From: Limnoperna fortunei
Taxonomy: Eukaryota; Mollusca; Bivalvia; Mytilida; Modiolidae
Assembly (NCBI GenBank): GCA_944474755.1
Contig: OX104124.1
Coordinates: forward strand, 8,954,437 to 9,018,436
Length of the DNA: 64,000 nucleotides
Direction of reading: 5' to 3'
The position numbers and the translations under genes are program-made. The notes under the pieces were generated by a model. It worked only from the letters and a program-made list of their open reading frames with translations, searched no databases and was not told where the DNA came from. Below are positions 13,301 to 25,630 of this stretch, piece after piece (position 1 is the first letter of the stretch; the number at the start of each line of letters is the position of its first letter).

Positions 13301-16300
13301 GTAACTTGACAGGTTGTATGAAACTCCACAGTAGGAGATGACACATTGTAAGTGTTTTCCCAGTCCATTAAGTCAGTGTAACTTGACAGGTTGTATGAAA
13401 CTCCACAGTAGGAGATGACACATTGTAAGTGTTTTCCCAGTCCATTAAGTCAGTGTAACTTGACAGGTTGTATGAAACTTCACAGTAGGAGTTGACACAT
13501 TGTAAGTGTTTTCCCAGTCCATTAAGTCAGTGTAACTTGACAGGTTGTATGTAACTTCACAGTAGGAGATGACACATTGTAAGTGTTTTCCCAGTCCATT
13601 AAGTCACAGTGTAACTTGACAGGTTGTATGTAACTCCACAGTAGGAGTTGACACATTGTAAGTGTTTTCCCAGTCCATTAAGTCAGTGTAACTTGACAGG
13701 TTGTATGAAACTCCACAGTAGGAGATGACACATTGTAAGTGTTTCCCAGTCCATTAAGTCACAGTGTAACTTGACAGGTTGTATGTAACTCCACAGTAGG
13801 AGTTGTCACAATGTAAGTGTTTTCTAGTCCATTAAGTCACAGTGTAACTTGACAGGTTGTATGTAACTCCACAGTAGGAGATGACACATTGTAAGTGTTT
13901 TCCCAGTCCATTAAGTCAGTGTAACTTGACAGGTTGTATGTAACTCCACAGTAGGAGATGACACATTGTAAGTGTTTTCCCAGTCCATTAAGTCACAGTG
14001 TAACTTGACAGGTTGTATGTAACTCCACAGTAGGAGATGACACATTGTAAGTGTTTTCCCAGTCCATTAAGTCAGTGTAACTTGACAGGTTGTATGTAAC
14101 TCCACAGTAGGAGATGACGCATTGTAAGTGTTTCCCAGTCCATTAAGTCACAGTGTAACTTGACAGGTTGTATGTAACTCCACAGTAGGAGATGACACAT
14201 TGTAAGTGTTTTCCCAGTCCATTAAGTCAGTGTAACTTGACAGGTTGTATGTAACTCCACAGTAGGAGTTGACACATTGTAAGTGTTTCCCAGTCCATTA
14301 AGTCACAGTGTAACTTGACAGGTTGTATGTAACTCCACAGTAGGAGATGACACATTGTAAGTGTTTCCCAGTCCATTAAGTCACAGTGTAACTTGACAGG
14401 TTGTATGTAACTCCACAGTAGGAGTTGACACATTGTAAGTGTTTTCTAGTCCATTAAGTCACAGTGTAACTTGACAGGTTGTATGTAACTCCACAGTAGG
14501 AGTTGACACATTGTAAGTGTTTTCTAGTCCATTAAGTCACAGTGTAACTTGACAGGTTGTATGTAACTCCACAGTAGGAGTTGACACATTGTAAGTGTTT
14601 TCTAGTCCATTAAGTCACAGTGTAACTTGACAGGTTGTATGTAACTCCACAGTAGGAGTTGACACATTGTAAGTGTTTCCCAGTCCATTAAGCCACAGTG
14701 TAACTTGACAGGTTGTATGAAACTCCACAGTAGGAGTTGACACATTGTAAGTGTTTTCCCAGTCCATTAAGTCACAGTGTAACTTGACAGGTTGTATGTA
14801 ACTCCACAGTAGGAGTTGACACATTGTAAGTGTTTTCTAGTCCATTAAGTCAGTGTAACTTGACAGGTTGTATGTAACTTCACAGTAGGAGATGACACAT
14901 TGTAAGTGTTTTCCCAGTCCATTAAGTCACAGTGTAACTTGTCAGGTTGCATGTAACTCCACAGTAGGAGATGACACATTGTAAGTGTTTTCCAGTCCAT
15001 TAAGTCACAGTGTAACTTGTAAGGTTGCATGTAACTCCACAGTAGGAGATGACACATTGTAAATGTTTTCCAGTCCATTAAGTCACAGTGTAACTTGACA
15101 GGTTGTATGTAACTCCACAGTAGGAGATGACACATTATAAGTGTTTTCTAGTCCATTAAGTCACTGTGTAACTTGACAGGTTGTATGTAACTTCACAGTA
15201 GGAGTTGACACATTGTAAGTGTTTTCACAGTCCATTAAGTCACAGTGTAACTTGTCAGGTTGCATGTAACTCCACAGTAGGAGATGACACATTGTAAGTG
15301 TTTTCCAGTCCATTAAGTCACAGTGTAACTTGACAGGTTGTATGTAACTCCACAGTAGGAGTTGACACATTGTAAGTGTTTTCCAGTCCATTAAGTCAGT
15401 GTAACTTGACAGGTTGTATGTAACTCCACAGTAGGAGATGACACATTGTAAGTGTTTTCCCAGTCCATTAAGTCAGTGTAACTTGACAGGTTGTATGTAA
15501 CTCCACAGTAGGAGATGACACATTCTAAGTGTTTTCCCAGTCCATTAAGTCAGTGTAATTTGACAGGTTGTATGAAACTTCACAGTAGGAGTTGACACAT
15601 TGTAAGTGTTTTCCCAGTCCATTAAGTCAGTGTAACTTGACAGGTTGTATGTAACTTCACAGTAGGAGATGACACATTGTAAGTGTTTTCCCAGTCCATT
15701 AAGTCACAGTGTAACTTGACAGGTTGTATGTAACTCCACAGTAGGAGTTGACACATTGTAAGTGTTTTCCCAGTCCATTAAGTCAGTGTAACTTGACAGG
15801 TTGTATGTAACTCCACAGTAGGAGTTGACACATTGTAAGTGTTTTCCCAGTCCATTAAGTCACAGTGTAACTTGACAGGTTGTATGTAACTCCACAGTAG
15901 GAGATGACACATTGTAAGTGTTTTCCCAGTCCATTAAGTCACAGTGTAACTTGACAGGTTGTATGTAACTCCACAGTAGGAGTTGACACATTGTAAGTGT
16001 TTTCTAGTCCATTAAGTCAGTGTAACTTGACAGGTTGTATGTAACTTCACAGTAGGAGATGACACATTGTAAGTGTTTTCCCAGTCCATTAAGTCACAGT
16101 GTAACTTGTCAGGTTGCATGTAACTCCACAGTAGGAGATGACACATTGTAAGTGTTTTCCAGTCCATTAAGTCACAGTGTAACTTGTAAGGTTGCATGTA
16201 ACTCCACAGTAGGAGATGACACATTGTAAATGTTTTCCAGTCCATTAAGTCACAGTGTAACTTGACAGGTTGTATGTAACTCCACAGTAGGAGATGACAC

Positions 16301-17112
16301 ATTATAAGTGTTTTCTAGTCCATTAAGTCAGTGTAACTTGACAGGTTGTATGTAACTCCACAGTAGGAGTTGACACATTGTAAGTGTTTTCTAGTCCATT
16401 AAGTCACTGTGTAACTTGACAGGTTGTATGTAACTTCACAGTAGGAGTTGACACATTGTAAGTGTTTTCACAGTCCATTAAGTCACAGTGTAACTTGTCA
16501 GGTTGCATGTAACTCCACAGTAGGAGATGACACATTGTAAGTGTTTTCTAGTCCATTAAGTCACTGTGTAACTTGACAGGTTGTATGTAACTTCACAGTA
16601 GGAGTTGACACATTGTAAGTGTTTTCTAGTCCATTAAGTCACAGTGTAACTTGACAGGTTGTATGTAACTCCACAGTAGGAGATGACACATTGTAAGTGT
16701 TTTCCCAGTCCATTAAGTCAGTGTAACTTGACAGGTTGTATGTAACTCCACAGTAGGAGATGACACATTGTAAGTGTATTCCCAGTCCATTAAGTCACAG
16801 TGTAACTTGACAGGTTGTATGTAACTCCACAGTAGGAGATGACACATTGTAAGTGTTTTCCCAGTCCATTAAGTCAGTGTAACTTGACAGGTTGTATGTA
16901 ACTCCACAGTAGGAGTTGACATATTGTAAGTGTTTTCCCAGTCCATTAAGTCACAGTGTAACTTGACAGGTTGTATGTAACTCCACAGTAGAAGTTAACA
17001 CATTCTAAGTGTTTTCCCAGTCCATTAAGTCACAGTGTAACTTGACAGGTTGTATGTAACTCCACAGTAGAAGTTAACACATTCTAAGTGTTTTCCCAGT
17101 CCATTAAGTCAC
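7381..17112. repeat. Large satellite array, 77-79 bp monomer, about 124 copies
   Basis: The monomer runs from 'acttgacaggttgtatgtaa' through 'ctccacagtaggag', 'ttgacacattgtaagtg' and 'ttttcccagtccattaag' to 'tcacagtgta', 79 bp in the commonest form. Variants lack 'ca' in 'tcacagtg' (77 bp), lose a T or C in 'gttttcccag', or carry 'ggagat' for 'ggagtt'. Variants are clustered: a block of nearly identical 'tatgaaact' monomers lies at about 13137-13450, and longer duplications occur (14745-15300 again at 15912-16544). Each monomer contains the small inverted repeat 'aactcc acagta ggagtt'. Open frames on the minus strand across this block are by-products of the repeat. Such an array could be heterochromatic or simply an expanded minisatellite; the sequence does not decide. 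Confidence 0.97.
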
Positions 17113-17665
17113 ACTAGAGAATATTTTAATGATGTTTATTCAAACAGGTTGTTAATGAGATACAGGATCAATCATTATATTGGGATTCAATTCTTTCACT
17201 TTTACAACTATGTTGACAATCCAAACAGTAAATATTGACCTCAGATAAAGATAGCCTTAAACAATTATGATGCGTTTGATTCGTCCAGCACAAGTTAAGA
17301 GTCATTGATCAGAATAAAAAATGTCTTAACAGCTGATTTGACCAAACCTGTTATCAAATAGTCAGTTTCATTCATGAAATTTATGTATAAATGAATACAA
17401 TTTATGAAATAAACATTCAACATGGTTATTTATGAAATATGCATTCAAGCTAAAAAATTTATTAAGTCTTGTATATAATTCTGTCTTATTTTCTTGGAAT
17501 TTAATAAATTCATTTTTTTACTTTATTCTATAACTGTAAGGTACCTGAACTGATGATTCCTGTCATTAACAATCAATGTACCATATATGATTTTGTGAAA
17601 CCTTTCATTTCTCATGGAATTGAACCAGAAAGTCTTGTATAATAAAAGTATTATACCAAACTATT
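17113..17665. other. Non-coding AT-rich stretch
   Basis: Sequence after the end of the satellite array; no gene, repeat unit or RNA recognised. Confidence 0.55.
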
Positions 17666-17876
17666 AAGGTTAACTATTGATCACACGCTTGTCAACACTT
17701 AGTATCACTGTGGCAGGGTGTGCTCGACTCCAATCTTAAATGAAAAGGATTGCCTGTTTTCCCACTGAAGGTCAAGGATTTTCTCTGGCTTCACTGTCTC
17801 CAATAAGGTCTGGACGCAGTGATATAGCAGGAAAATTACTGAAATTGGCGTTAAACACCACTCAAACAAACAAACA
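17666..17876 (+). mobile_element. SINE, 5'-truncated
   Basis: Plus-strand copy beginning inside the tRNA-like head ('aaggttaactattgatcaca'), with the body landmarks 'ctcgactccaatctta', 'ggattgcc.gttttccc' and 'gatatagc', and the 3' tail 'ggcgttaaacaccact' followed by (caaa)n. Box B is degraded. Confidence 0.8.
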
Positions 17877-18935
17877 ATATATTATATATCTTTCTATAGA
17901 AGTCTAAAAATTTTATTTGCAAACTTAAGGAAATTTATCTTGCAGCTCTTTTTCAAAACAGGTGTCAGGACTGTGAGCTAGTGATACCCTCGATTTCTGG
18001 ATGTGTAAAAATCTAAGTATTTGATAAAGAAGAAGTAGATGACCAAGGAGCATAAAATCGCTATACACCATATGGTACTATAGGATAAAGCAATATGCAA
18101 AGTATCAGGCTTCTGTTGTTTATAAAACTGTCATAGAAACTATTTTTGTTACAGACAGATGCCCAACAAACGGGCAAGGGAAAAACAGTATACCCCTTTT
18201 CTATGAAGCGGGGGGAAGTTAAGTTTATAAATCAATTTTAAAGAACATCATGCACATACAATTTCAAATTTCGATCTTTTAGTATAATGTGACTTTGCAA
18301 TCAATACCACATACTATATGGAACAAATGACAGCCTTTAGATTTTAGTTCCCACAAAATTTAAACCTGTACCCCATAATTTCAAAAGTTTGATTTAAATT
18401 TCTAGACATAAATGAAATGTGAAAAATAAGAAGTCAAGTTTGAATCAATATTAAACATATGTATCAAGGAATGAAAGAAAACAATCTTTTTACAAATATT
18501 GACTTAGTCAATCAAAATCAGCCATTTAATGTACAATTATCTGTTTATAAGTTTGACAAAAGTTATTCAAACATCTTTTGTACGTTTTAAGGGGTAGGAC
18601 CGGTTCATGTTTAGTCTAGGTCGTGTACGTTTTAACGAGTCAATATTAAATTTTTAAAGAAAGCAAAGTCATGGTCTGAGAATTGAACTCAATTATGAGA
18701 GGTATTTCCGCTTTCTCTCTTCAAGAGAATGAATGTGACTATTTAATAAGATTTTCTCATGACACACTCAAAATATTAACAAGTGTGGACACAGAAAATG
18801 GTCTAGCCTGCATTCTACATCAGTACTGAAAAAACTACTTCATGAGCAAAAAGTAAATAGCATTAAATAGTCATCGTTTTAAAATATATATGGTTACAGA
18901 GGACCTGCCCTAATACAAAATTAAAACATAGTCAA
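17877..18935. other. Non-coding AT-rich stretch
   Basis: No coding exon, repeat array or RNA gene that I can support. Confidence 0.5.
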
Positions 18936-19165
18936 TAGACCATGAAATCGAGGTCAAGGTCAGATGACAGGAGACTGACGGATATGGCACATACTCATCA
19001 TTAGCTACCACTGGACCAAATTTATTGTAAATATTAGTAAGCTATGACTCAATGGCGAGTTTTGTAGAGCTTTTGATGCTGACTAAGGTCATTATGATTT
19101 ACTGCTTCTTTTATATATTTTTTAAACTCTAAGCCAAAACCTATATCTTGACCCTATAACATAAA
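18936..19165 (+). mobile_element. Fragment of the modular dispersed repeat
   Basis: The segment 'gttttgtagagcttttgatg' at about 19058-19077, with flanking 'gactcaatgg' and 'aagccaaaac.tatat.ttga', matches the internal module of the longer element at 26687-28152. Just upstream, 'gaggtcaaggtcagatgaca' resembles another repeat motif frequent in bivalve DNA. This is therefore a solo piece of that repeat family, without either terminus. Confidence 0.55.
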
Positions 19166-21330
19166 TATTTTTATGTGGAATTAACACCATTAATTATTGT
19201 TACGTGAAATTATTAATTTTGCTAACAATTCAATTGAACACAAAAAGTAACAAGTTTCACATGTACATTTATTCTGTGTAATATTTATGTACAAGCTAAA
19301 TTTGGGCAAAATTCAAATTAATTTAACATGAGAAATTCAAATGAATTTAACATTAGCAAAATTTGTCTGTGTATATCGGAGTAACATATTAACTTACATC
19401 TCCTTAACTAAAAAACAATAAATCACCAGTTCAATAAGAAGCATTTTAAGACATGAATAAAATATGAGTACGGGTACTAAAAATAAATCATAAATTTCCC
19501 AAATTATGTGTATTAGTTTACACATGGGGAAAAGGACTTACAATAGAAGGACAGACAAATATGATGAACAGACTAATGTAAATAAATCAAACAATCTTCT
19601 TTAAGCCAAATATTAAATCTGGCCTCCTTTTCAAAAAAAGTCAACGATCAGTCATAGGATGTTGTATCAATTAGTTTGTACACAATTTACGACCTGTCAT
19701 ACGACTTTTTGTGTAACTGGGGCCAGGTACTCCAACTGGGTATGTATGTCCAGTATCATTAAGAACATGATATATTGGGGTACCAGTTCAAGCTACAGTA
19801 AAGATCAAGGATAATTCTTCAGTTTTAGTTTTTAGATGTTACGATACAGTATAAGGGTTCAATGGCGAAAAACAACTGTAATGCTTTGAAATGGATAAAT
19901 CCAGAGGTTCGAAAAATTTTTTGATTTATTAAATAAGACAGAAAATTGCCTCTTTCCTGATTGGTCTTGAATGCACTTTCTCTATCATACCTCCTAGTGA
20001 AAAAACCTGGCGTGCAATGGTTCGACCTCACATGCTGTTTGCCTCCATCAATTAATCATGCGTCCAGTCAATTAATCCTGAGTACTCCTCAGGAATAGTC
20101 TATAATTGTATAATGTTTCTGCTCCAATAGTAAATTAAATTTATTTCCCATGGCTTTTTTCAATACATTAATTTTTAATGCATCAAATTATATCATAATT
20201 GTTATTTGTTAATTAGAACTGTGCATGTTTTGAAATACATTATGGTGTAAGAGTAATTGACCACAACAAAAGTAACGTGCCCCATCAAAGTTATATGGAA
20301 TAATGAGCCATATGGGTGTTACTGCATAGGCTAATAAGTACAAACAATTTGTCTAGAACTGACCCATGGTAATGGTACTGAATTAAAAAACATTAAAAAT
20401 GTAAACTAAAAACATTTACAAGATAGTCAGGGTCCCATATTTTGTAAAAATCATGAATAGAAACTTATCTATTTTGCAAGATAACAGTTAAATATGTTTC
20501 TATTAACCTTAATTAGCCCAATTTAAATTGAAATTTTGACAAAACTCTCCGACAGTAAAATGCCTCAAACACAAGCTGTGGTCTAGCTGGTGCTTCTTAC
20601 ACGGTTATCATTAGTATATAATGCTTGGCTTAGCCTAAGTAAGTACAATACAGAAGATGTCAAGTAGGTTACATTTAAACTGATAGAATTCTTTGTTGTA
20701 TCAACACGAAATAAACTAAACATATTGTACAAAACTATCAAAATGATTAGCAAAATTTTTAACACAAATAAATTTCATGATGAAATGTGGTGAAATTATG
20801 TATTACATATAATTATAACAGAGACTAGACTCAGTTTATCCTAAACATACTAATAAAATCATTTCTTTACAAATAAACCATCATTTTCCACTCAATCCTA
20901 CAACATTAATTTTGTAATAAAAATACTTACCATTCAAGCGAAACCAACATTTTTTGCTAATTCCCAAAGATCAAGAGAATTTCTACTTTTCAATTTCAAT
21001 GGGTATCAATTTTCTTTCAAATTACTCAACACTCAATCAAAAATTTTAAATTATTACCGTCCATGACAGCCACGTTGTTAAGGTCTGATCTTATATTGAG
21101 TATCAAGTTTATTTCTTCTGTGACATAAGATTCTATGAACTATGTAAACCAAGTACAAATTAATTGTTACTTTTCAAAGGAAACAAATTTGAATTGATTA
21201 TGACGACTGTGTTTCGCATTATCTTAGTTACGTTACAAGTGAGTACTTTAAATCATCCGTAAGCCGAGTGCTCTAAATAATGAACTTAAACAGTTCCTAA
21301 AGTAAGCTAAGTTTACTAAGAAAAGTTTGA
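19166..21330. other. Non-coding AT-rich stretch
   Basis: No gene, array or element recognised. Short open frames here lack any domain. Confidence 0.5.
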
Positions 21331-21412
21331 ATGATATAAGTAACACCACTTTCAGCTATATCATGGCTTCCATTTTGTATAGTGTCAGGAAGCTGAAGCT
21401 CCAGATAAAACT
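21331..21412 (-). mobile_element. SINE 3'-end fragment
   Basis: Minus-strand remnant of the window's SINE: 'aacaccactttcagctatat' followed by 'catggcttcca', the reverse complement of the conserved 3' segment. The tRNA-like head is absent. Confidence 0.5.
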
Positions 21413-21542
21413 AGCTTATTACAAAATGTTTATTTCCACAAATTATTCGACACCACAAAATACTAATCAGTATTAAAAAAATCCAGCATGTTGGCATGTT
21501 TCATAAAAACATATATTGTACCCATATGATAAATTTGAGAGT

Positions 21543-21757
21543 CCACCAACAGAAATCTGTGGGTCCCTTATATGTTTTAATGAAGCAGTTCTTAGTAGGC
21601 CCAGCAAAGCTCCCTACCAACAGAAATCTGTGGGTCCCTTATATGTTTTAATGAAACAGTTCTTAGTAGGCCCAGCAAAGCTCCCTACCAACAGAAATCT
21701 GTGGGTCCCTTATATGTTTTAATGAAACAGTTGTTAGTAGGCCCAGCAAAGCTCCCT
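21543..21757. repeat. 71-bp minisatellite, three copies
   Basis: Three near-identical tandem units starting at 'accaacagaaatctgtgggt' (21545, 21616 and 21687), each containing 'cccttatatgttttaatga' and 'agtaggcccagcaaagctcc'. The unit is not a multiple of three. No function is apparent. Confidence 0.9.
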
Positions 21758-22075
21758 CAATATTTACCTATAGACTGTTTTTCATTCTTGGGTGAGTTGA
21801 AGCCTTGCAAATGTTTGGCTTCATCTTCACAGGAATTCTTGAGGGCTGAAATTTTGTCTGTATCTAAAAAAATAAATAAACAATATGTTTGAGATTTTTC
21901 AATTATTTTTTAATTTTATGGTTCAACAAACCCAAGAATTAACTGTCCAGATAATGTGGAATCCGATTGGATGCCTAGTTATGTAAAGTCTTATTCACTA
22001 GTACTGTCTTAAATCATTATGCTGGAATCATAGGATTCTCAAGGCTAATGTCCTACAAAGTGTAACCAAATCCAT

Positions 22076-22315
22076 TCCCATGTGGCAGATAGGGGGATGT
22101 CCTCTTGATGGGAGGGTTTTCAGGTTTCATGTGGCTGTTACTGGGGATGCTCTATTGATGGGAGGGTTTTCAGGTTTCATGTGGCTGTTACTGTGGATGC
22201 CCTACTGATGGGAGGGTTTTCAGGTTTCATGTGGCTGTTACTGTGGATGCCCTACTGATGGGAGGGTTTTCAGCTTTCATGTGACAGATAGGGGATGCTG
22301 TCTTGATGGGAGGTT
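22076..22315. repeat. 50-bp minisatellite, four to five copies
   Basis: Tandem units containing 'gatgggagggttttcaggtt' and 'tcatgtggctgttactg.gg' with a 50-bp period (for example 22151 and 22201). The outer copies are diverged ('gtgacagataggggatgc'). Confidence 0.9.
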
Positions 22316-22534
22316 TTTAATACTGTAATATGGAAAGCCTAGAGGCAAACCACAGTGTGTGGGAAGTGTCAGGATCCTTACCATTTAAGACCCCATTGGA
22401 AGATAATGAAACAGAGTAAGCTCAGTGTAGCTACTACAAATGGCTATAGTCTCCATTATTAATTAACTAATATCAAATTCACTTTGATAACAGTAAAACT
22501 GTCAAACTGAAATATTTACTGAACCAATCCAAAT

Positions 22535-22640
22535 TACGGAATTTACTAGTCCAATATCAGTATTGGCCTGATTCGACCTGTATTAGAGTAATTCCAACCT
22601 GTATTGGCCTGATTGATTTGGACTAGTTAATTAAGATATA
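22535..22640. mobile_element. Small element with 12-bp inverted ends
   Basis: 'ttactagtccaa' near 22542 and 'ttggactagttaa' near 22617 are inverted copies. The 65-bp interior holds two 'tattggcctgatt' segments. It lies directly against a further palindrome at 22641, so this may be one arm of a composite foldback cluster. Confidence 0.4.
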
Positions 22641-22760
22641 ATTACTTGATGATTTCTGTATTGGTCTAGTTATTGGTCCTTGGTCAGCTGTATTGTCCTT
22701 CATGCTACTACAGCAAGCCTTGGACCAATAAGTAGGCCAATACAGAAATCATCATGTAAT
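22641..22760. mobile_element. Palindromic foldback element
   Basis: The left arm 'attacttgatgatttctgta' (from 22641), running on to 'ttggtc', and the right arm ending in 'tacagaaatcatcatgtaat' (to 22760) are inverted copies of about 42 bp with a few mismatches, around a loop of about 35 bp. Confidence 0.7.
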
Positions 22761-22767
22761 AATATAG

Positions 22768-22937
22768 TGTTATTAAATGGATCTTTTCTTATTTGATATG
22801 TATAATGTCCAAGCGAAGTGGTATTGGGTCCAGGAGGGCTGTATTAGCCCAAGGCAATGCTGAGGGCTAATTCAGTTATTCGAGGCCCAATACCGCTTCC
22901 CAAGTTCGAATATTAAAACACCCATTTAATGACCCTT
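22768..22937. mobile_element. MITE-like element with about 55-bp imperfect inverted ends
   Basis: The left arm from 'attaaatgga' to 'gaagtggtattgggtcc' (about 22771-22831) and the right arm from 'gaggcccaataccgcttccc' to 'acccatttaatgac' (about 22881-22932) are inverted copies with mismatches and a small indel. The interior has its own short inverted repeats, such as 'gggctgtattagccc'. No coding sequence. Confidence 0.6.
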
Positions 22938-23161
22938 TTATTAACCAGCTGAATAAATTTTAGTACCATTTTATCATTGACCAATATAGCTATACTCGAT
23001 CGAATTCGGCTTCTAATGGACATAATAAAAGATTAATATAAACAACTGTCCATATCAAAATGATATTTTTTACTGAAAATTCTGCTGTAATTTATGAATT
23101 GCAAACGAATTTGTTTGTTATTAAAATGATATTGATATATATAATTACCGGAAGTGACATT

Positions 23162-23292
23162 CCTGTATGGCCCTTACTTTTCTGTATTGAGCCTGTTTTT
23201 TCAGTATTGGCCTGGTTTTTCAGTATTGAGCTTGTTTTTTCTGTATTGGGCCTGTTTTTCTGTATTGGCCCTGTTTTTCTATATTGGGCTTG
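23162..23292. repeat. Degenerate minisatellite of about 19-21 bp
   Basis: Repeats of a 'cctgttttt.tgtattgg' theme run through this interval with variable length. The motif 'tattggcctg' is the same as that seen in the foldback cluster 22535-22937. Confidence 0.7.
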
Positions 23293-25630
23293 TACAATGG
23301 ATATATTTTATAGTTATAATTTCTCATGTATTGTACACAACTGGTTAATAATATCATAGTCCTACCTAACTCTCCATACTGCACCAATGGCTTTAACAAT
23401 TGTCTGGCCATCAGTTCTTACCTTATCACTTTTGATTAAATTTTTGTTTATTTTGTTTTCTCCAGTAGTTAGATAATGGATATTCAATTGCAGCCATTCA
23501 ATTAATCTGAACACAAGTGGAGCCGCCATTCATGTTTTTAAATCATTAAATCCCAGCTATAATAGGTTGTTGCATTAGAACAAAAGATAACCCTATTATA
23601 ATTGAAAAGTTGCTGACATTAAGCTATGATTTTACTGTGGAAAATATTATGTCTACATAGCTCTACAAAATGATTTTCTCCCTCAAAATATTATTGATTG
23701 ATAACACAAATGGTCCAAAACAAAAGAAATAAGTACTAAGAAACCATCCATTAATTACGCTGACGAAATATTCTCTTTGGAACCAGAACTCATCAAAGTC
23801 ATCAATTCATGCTTACTGTTTTCCATATTTTTTATTGCAAGAAACGTTTATAATTAAATTGATGAGGTCATTACAGAGACCCCACCAACAACTTTATTCT
23901 TAAAATCTCTTCTAAAATTACAGTATTAAATCTTTAATCAAACTTAAATATCTCCGTTTAAATATTGAATTGTGATAATATCTGCGATTTGAATTTGACG
24001 TTAAATGAGTTGAGAATACTTCAATCTATTTTTCATAAATAACTTCCTGTCTCAATTACTGTTTTGACGAATTTAAATCATTTACAGAATTGTTCCATTT
24101 GACTCTATCGTAAACAATGTCAAAAGGTCATTCAAATGAAATATAATAATTCTTTTCTATAATAATATTTATCTGTAAACTGATGTCATATAGCATTGAT
24201 AAATTGTTCAAGATCAGATGTAAACATGTGTCTTTCTATATTTTTTACATTGACTTCGCATTATTCTTCTTTTTCAAGTTATTATCACAAAGATGTAAAT
24301 GTTTAGGATGCATAAGATAAGCTTGAAACATAAAGGAATCCGACCATAATTGAAGATGAAGTGTAATTTTATTTTCGACCAAGAAATACAGCTTTATTAA
24401 TTCAATGTATTGCTAAATTAATGATACAAATTAAATATATTGTTTTACTTTAAGTCAGTGTTAACAGTTTTGAGTAAAAAAGTTAGTTACTCAAATAGTA
24501 TTTCCAATGTTTGCAGAACGGAGGTCTGCTCCAATGAAAATCAATGGCCATCCGGGACAGCAGCTATGAGCATGTGGTCAATTGTTGTCCAGATACCCTA
24601 ACTATTATTTGTACTGTTATATATTCCAGTTTATAACCAGTTTTCCTTTTGGATGGAAAAAATTCTAAAACCCAGAGAGGAGTTGTAGTACGATTGTAAT
24701 GTCAGACTTTTTAGTTTAGATTGACAATAAGTAATGATAAATTTGACCTCACAATGTTGTAATAATATCATGGATACAAGATCAGATAAACCCTCCATGC
24801 CCAATTAAGTTGGAGGTGTTCATGGACATTATAGTGTTCCCAATTCATATTATGTCAATACAAAGTGAATTTTAAAGAAAATGACAAAAGCCCCTTGGAC
24901 TATCAAGCCCAACCCTCCCACAATAAATATTTCAACAAGAATTTCATTAAAATTCACCTTTTAACTTTTTATATATTTGTGGAAAGAAAGATATAGGTGA
25001 ATCAACACTGTTTCGGTAGATCTGTAGGTAATGCTCCTAAAATTATATATTCATACTAATCTGATCAAAATAAAAATTTAATATACACACTAAACTTAAA
25101 ATTAAAAAAATTCAAATTAAATAATCCATAAGCATGTTATTTCAAGTCTGCATCTGATTATTAATACCTGTTAAAAAAAATTATCCTTAAAATCAATTAA
25201 AATCTATTTCAAGTACTGCCTTACCAATAAACACAATAAAACCATCGAGTTGTTCCTTTCATTACATCAGGCCAGAACATGCAATCGTTTAAATGGAAGG
25301 AGACATCATTTAAAAAAACCTTAAAAAAAAATTTACAAGAAGCATCAATTAAACTGTAATGGAAACCATTTAATATTTATAACCTTCTAAAAATCTGCAA
25401 AATTGTGTTTTCCAGTAAAATTACTTTAGTTGTGTTACTGTGTTTTAGGAACAGTGGTTTGTTTATAATTTAAAGGTCAACATAAATACAATATTTAATA
25501 AAAACAAGTACAACTGTGTGTGCGTATATTGCTTCCTTATATTCCCGCTCTTTAACTTCACAAACCTCAGAATATTCTTTGAAAAAAATATGTAGGTATA
25601 ACAGTAGTAAAGGTAGTACAAATAAAAGTT
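23293..25630. other. Non-coding AT-rich stretch
   Basis: No gene, array or mobile element can be supported over this interval. Confidence 0.5.

Noticed and set aside
8939..16302. Many minus-strand open frames with 'LLLWSYIQPVKLHCDLMDW' repeats
   Set aside because: They are translations of the 79-bp satellite. Frames shift from unit to unit with the indels, and none has a domain or a consistent start.
7381..17112. CRISPR array
   Set aside because: There are no unique spacers between conserved repeats; the whole 79-bp period is conserved, and the host is clearly an animal.
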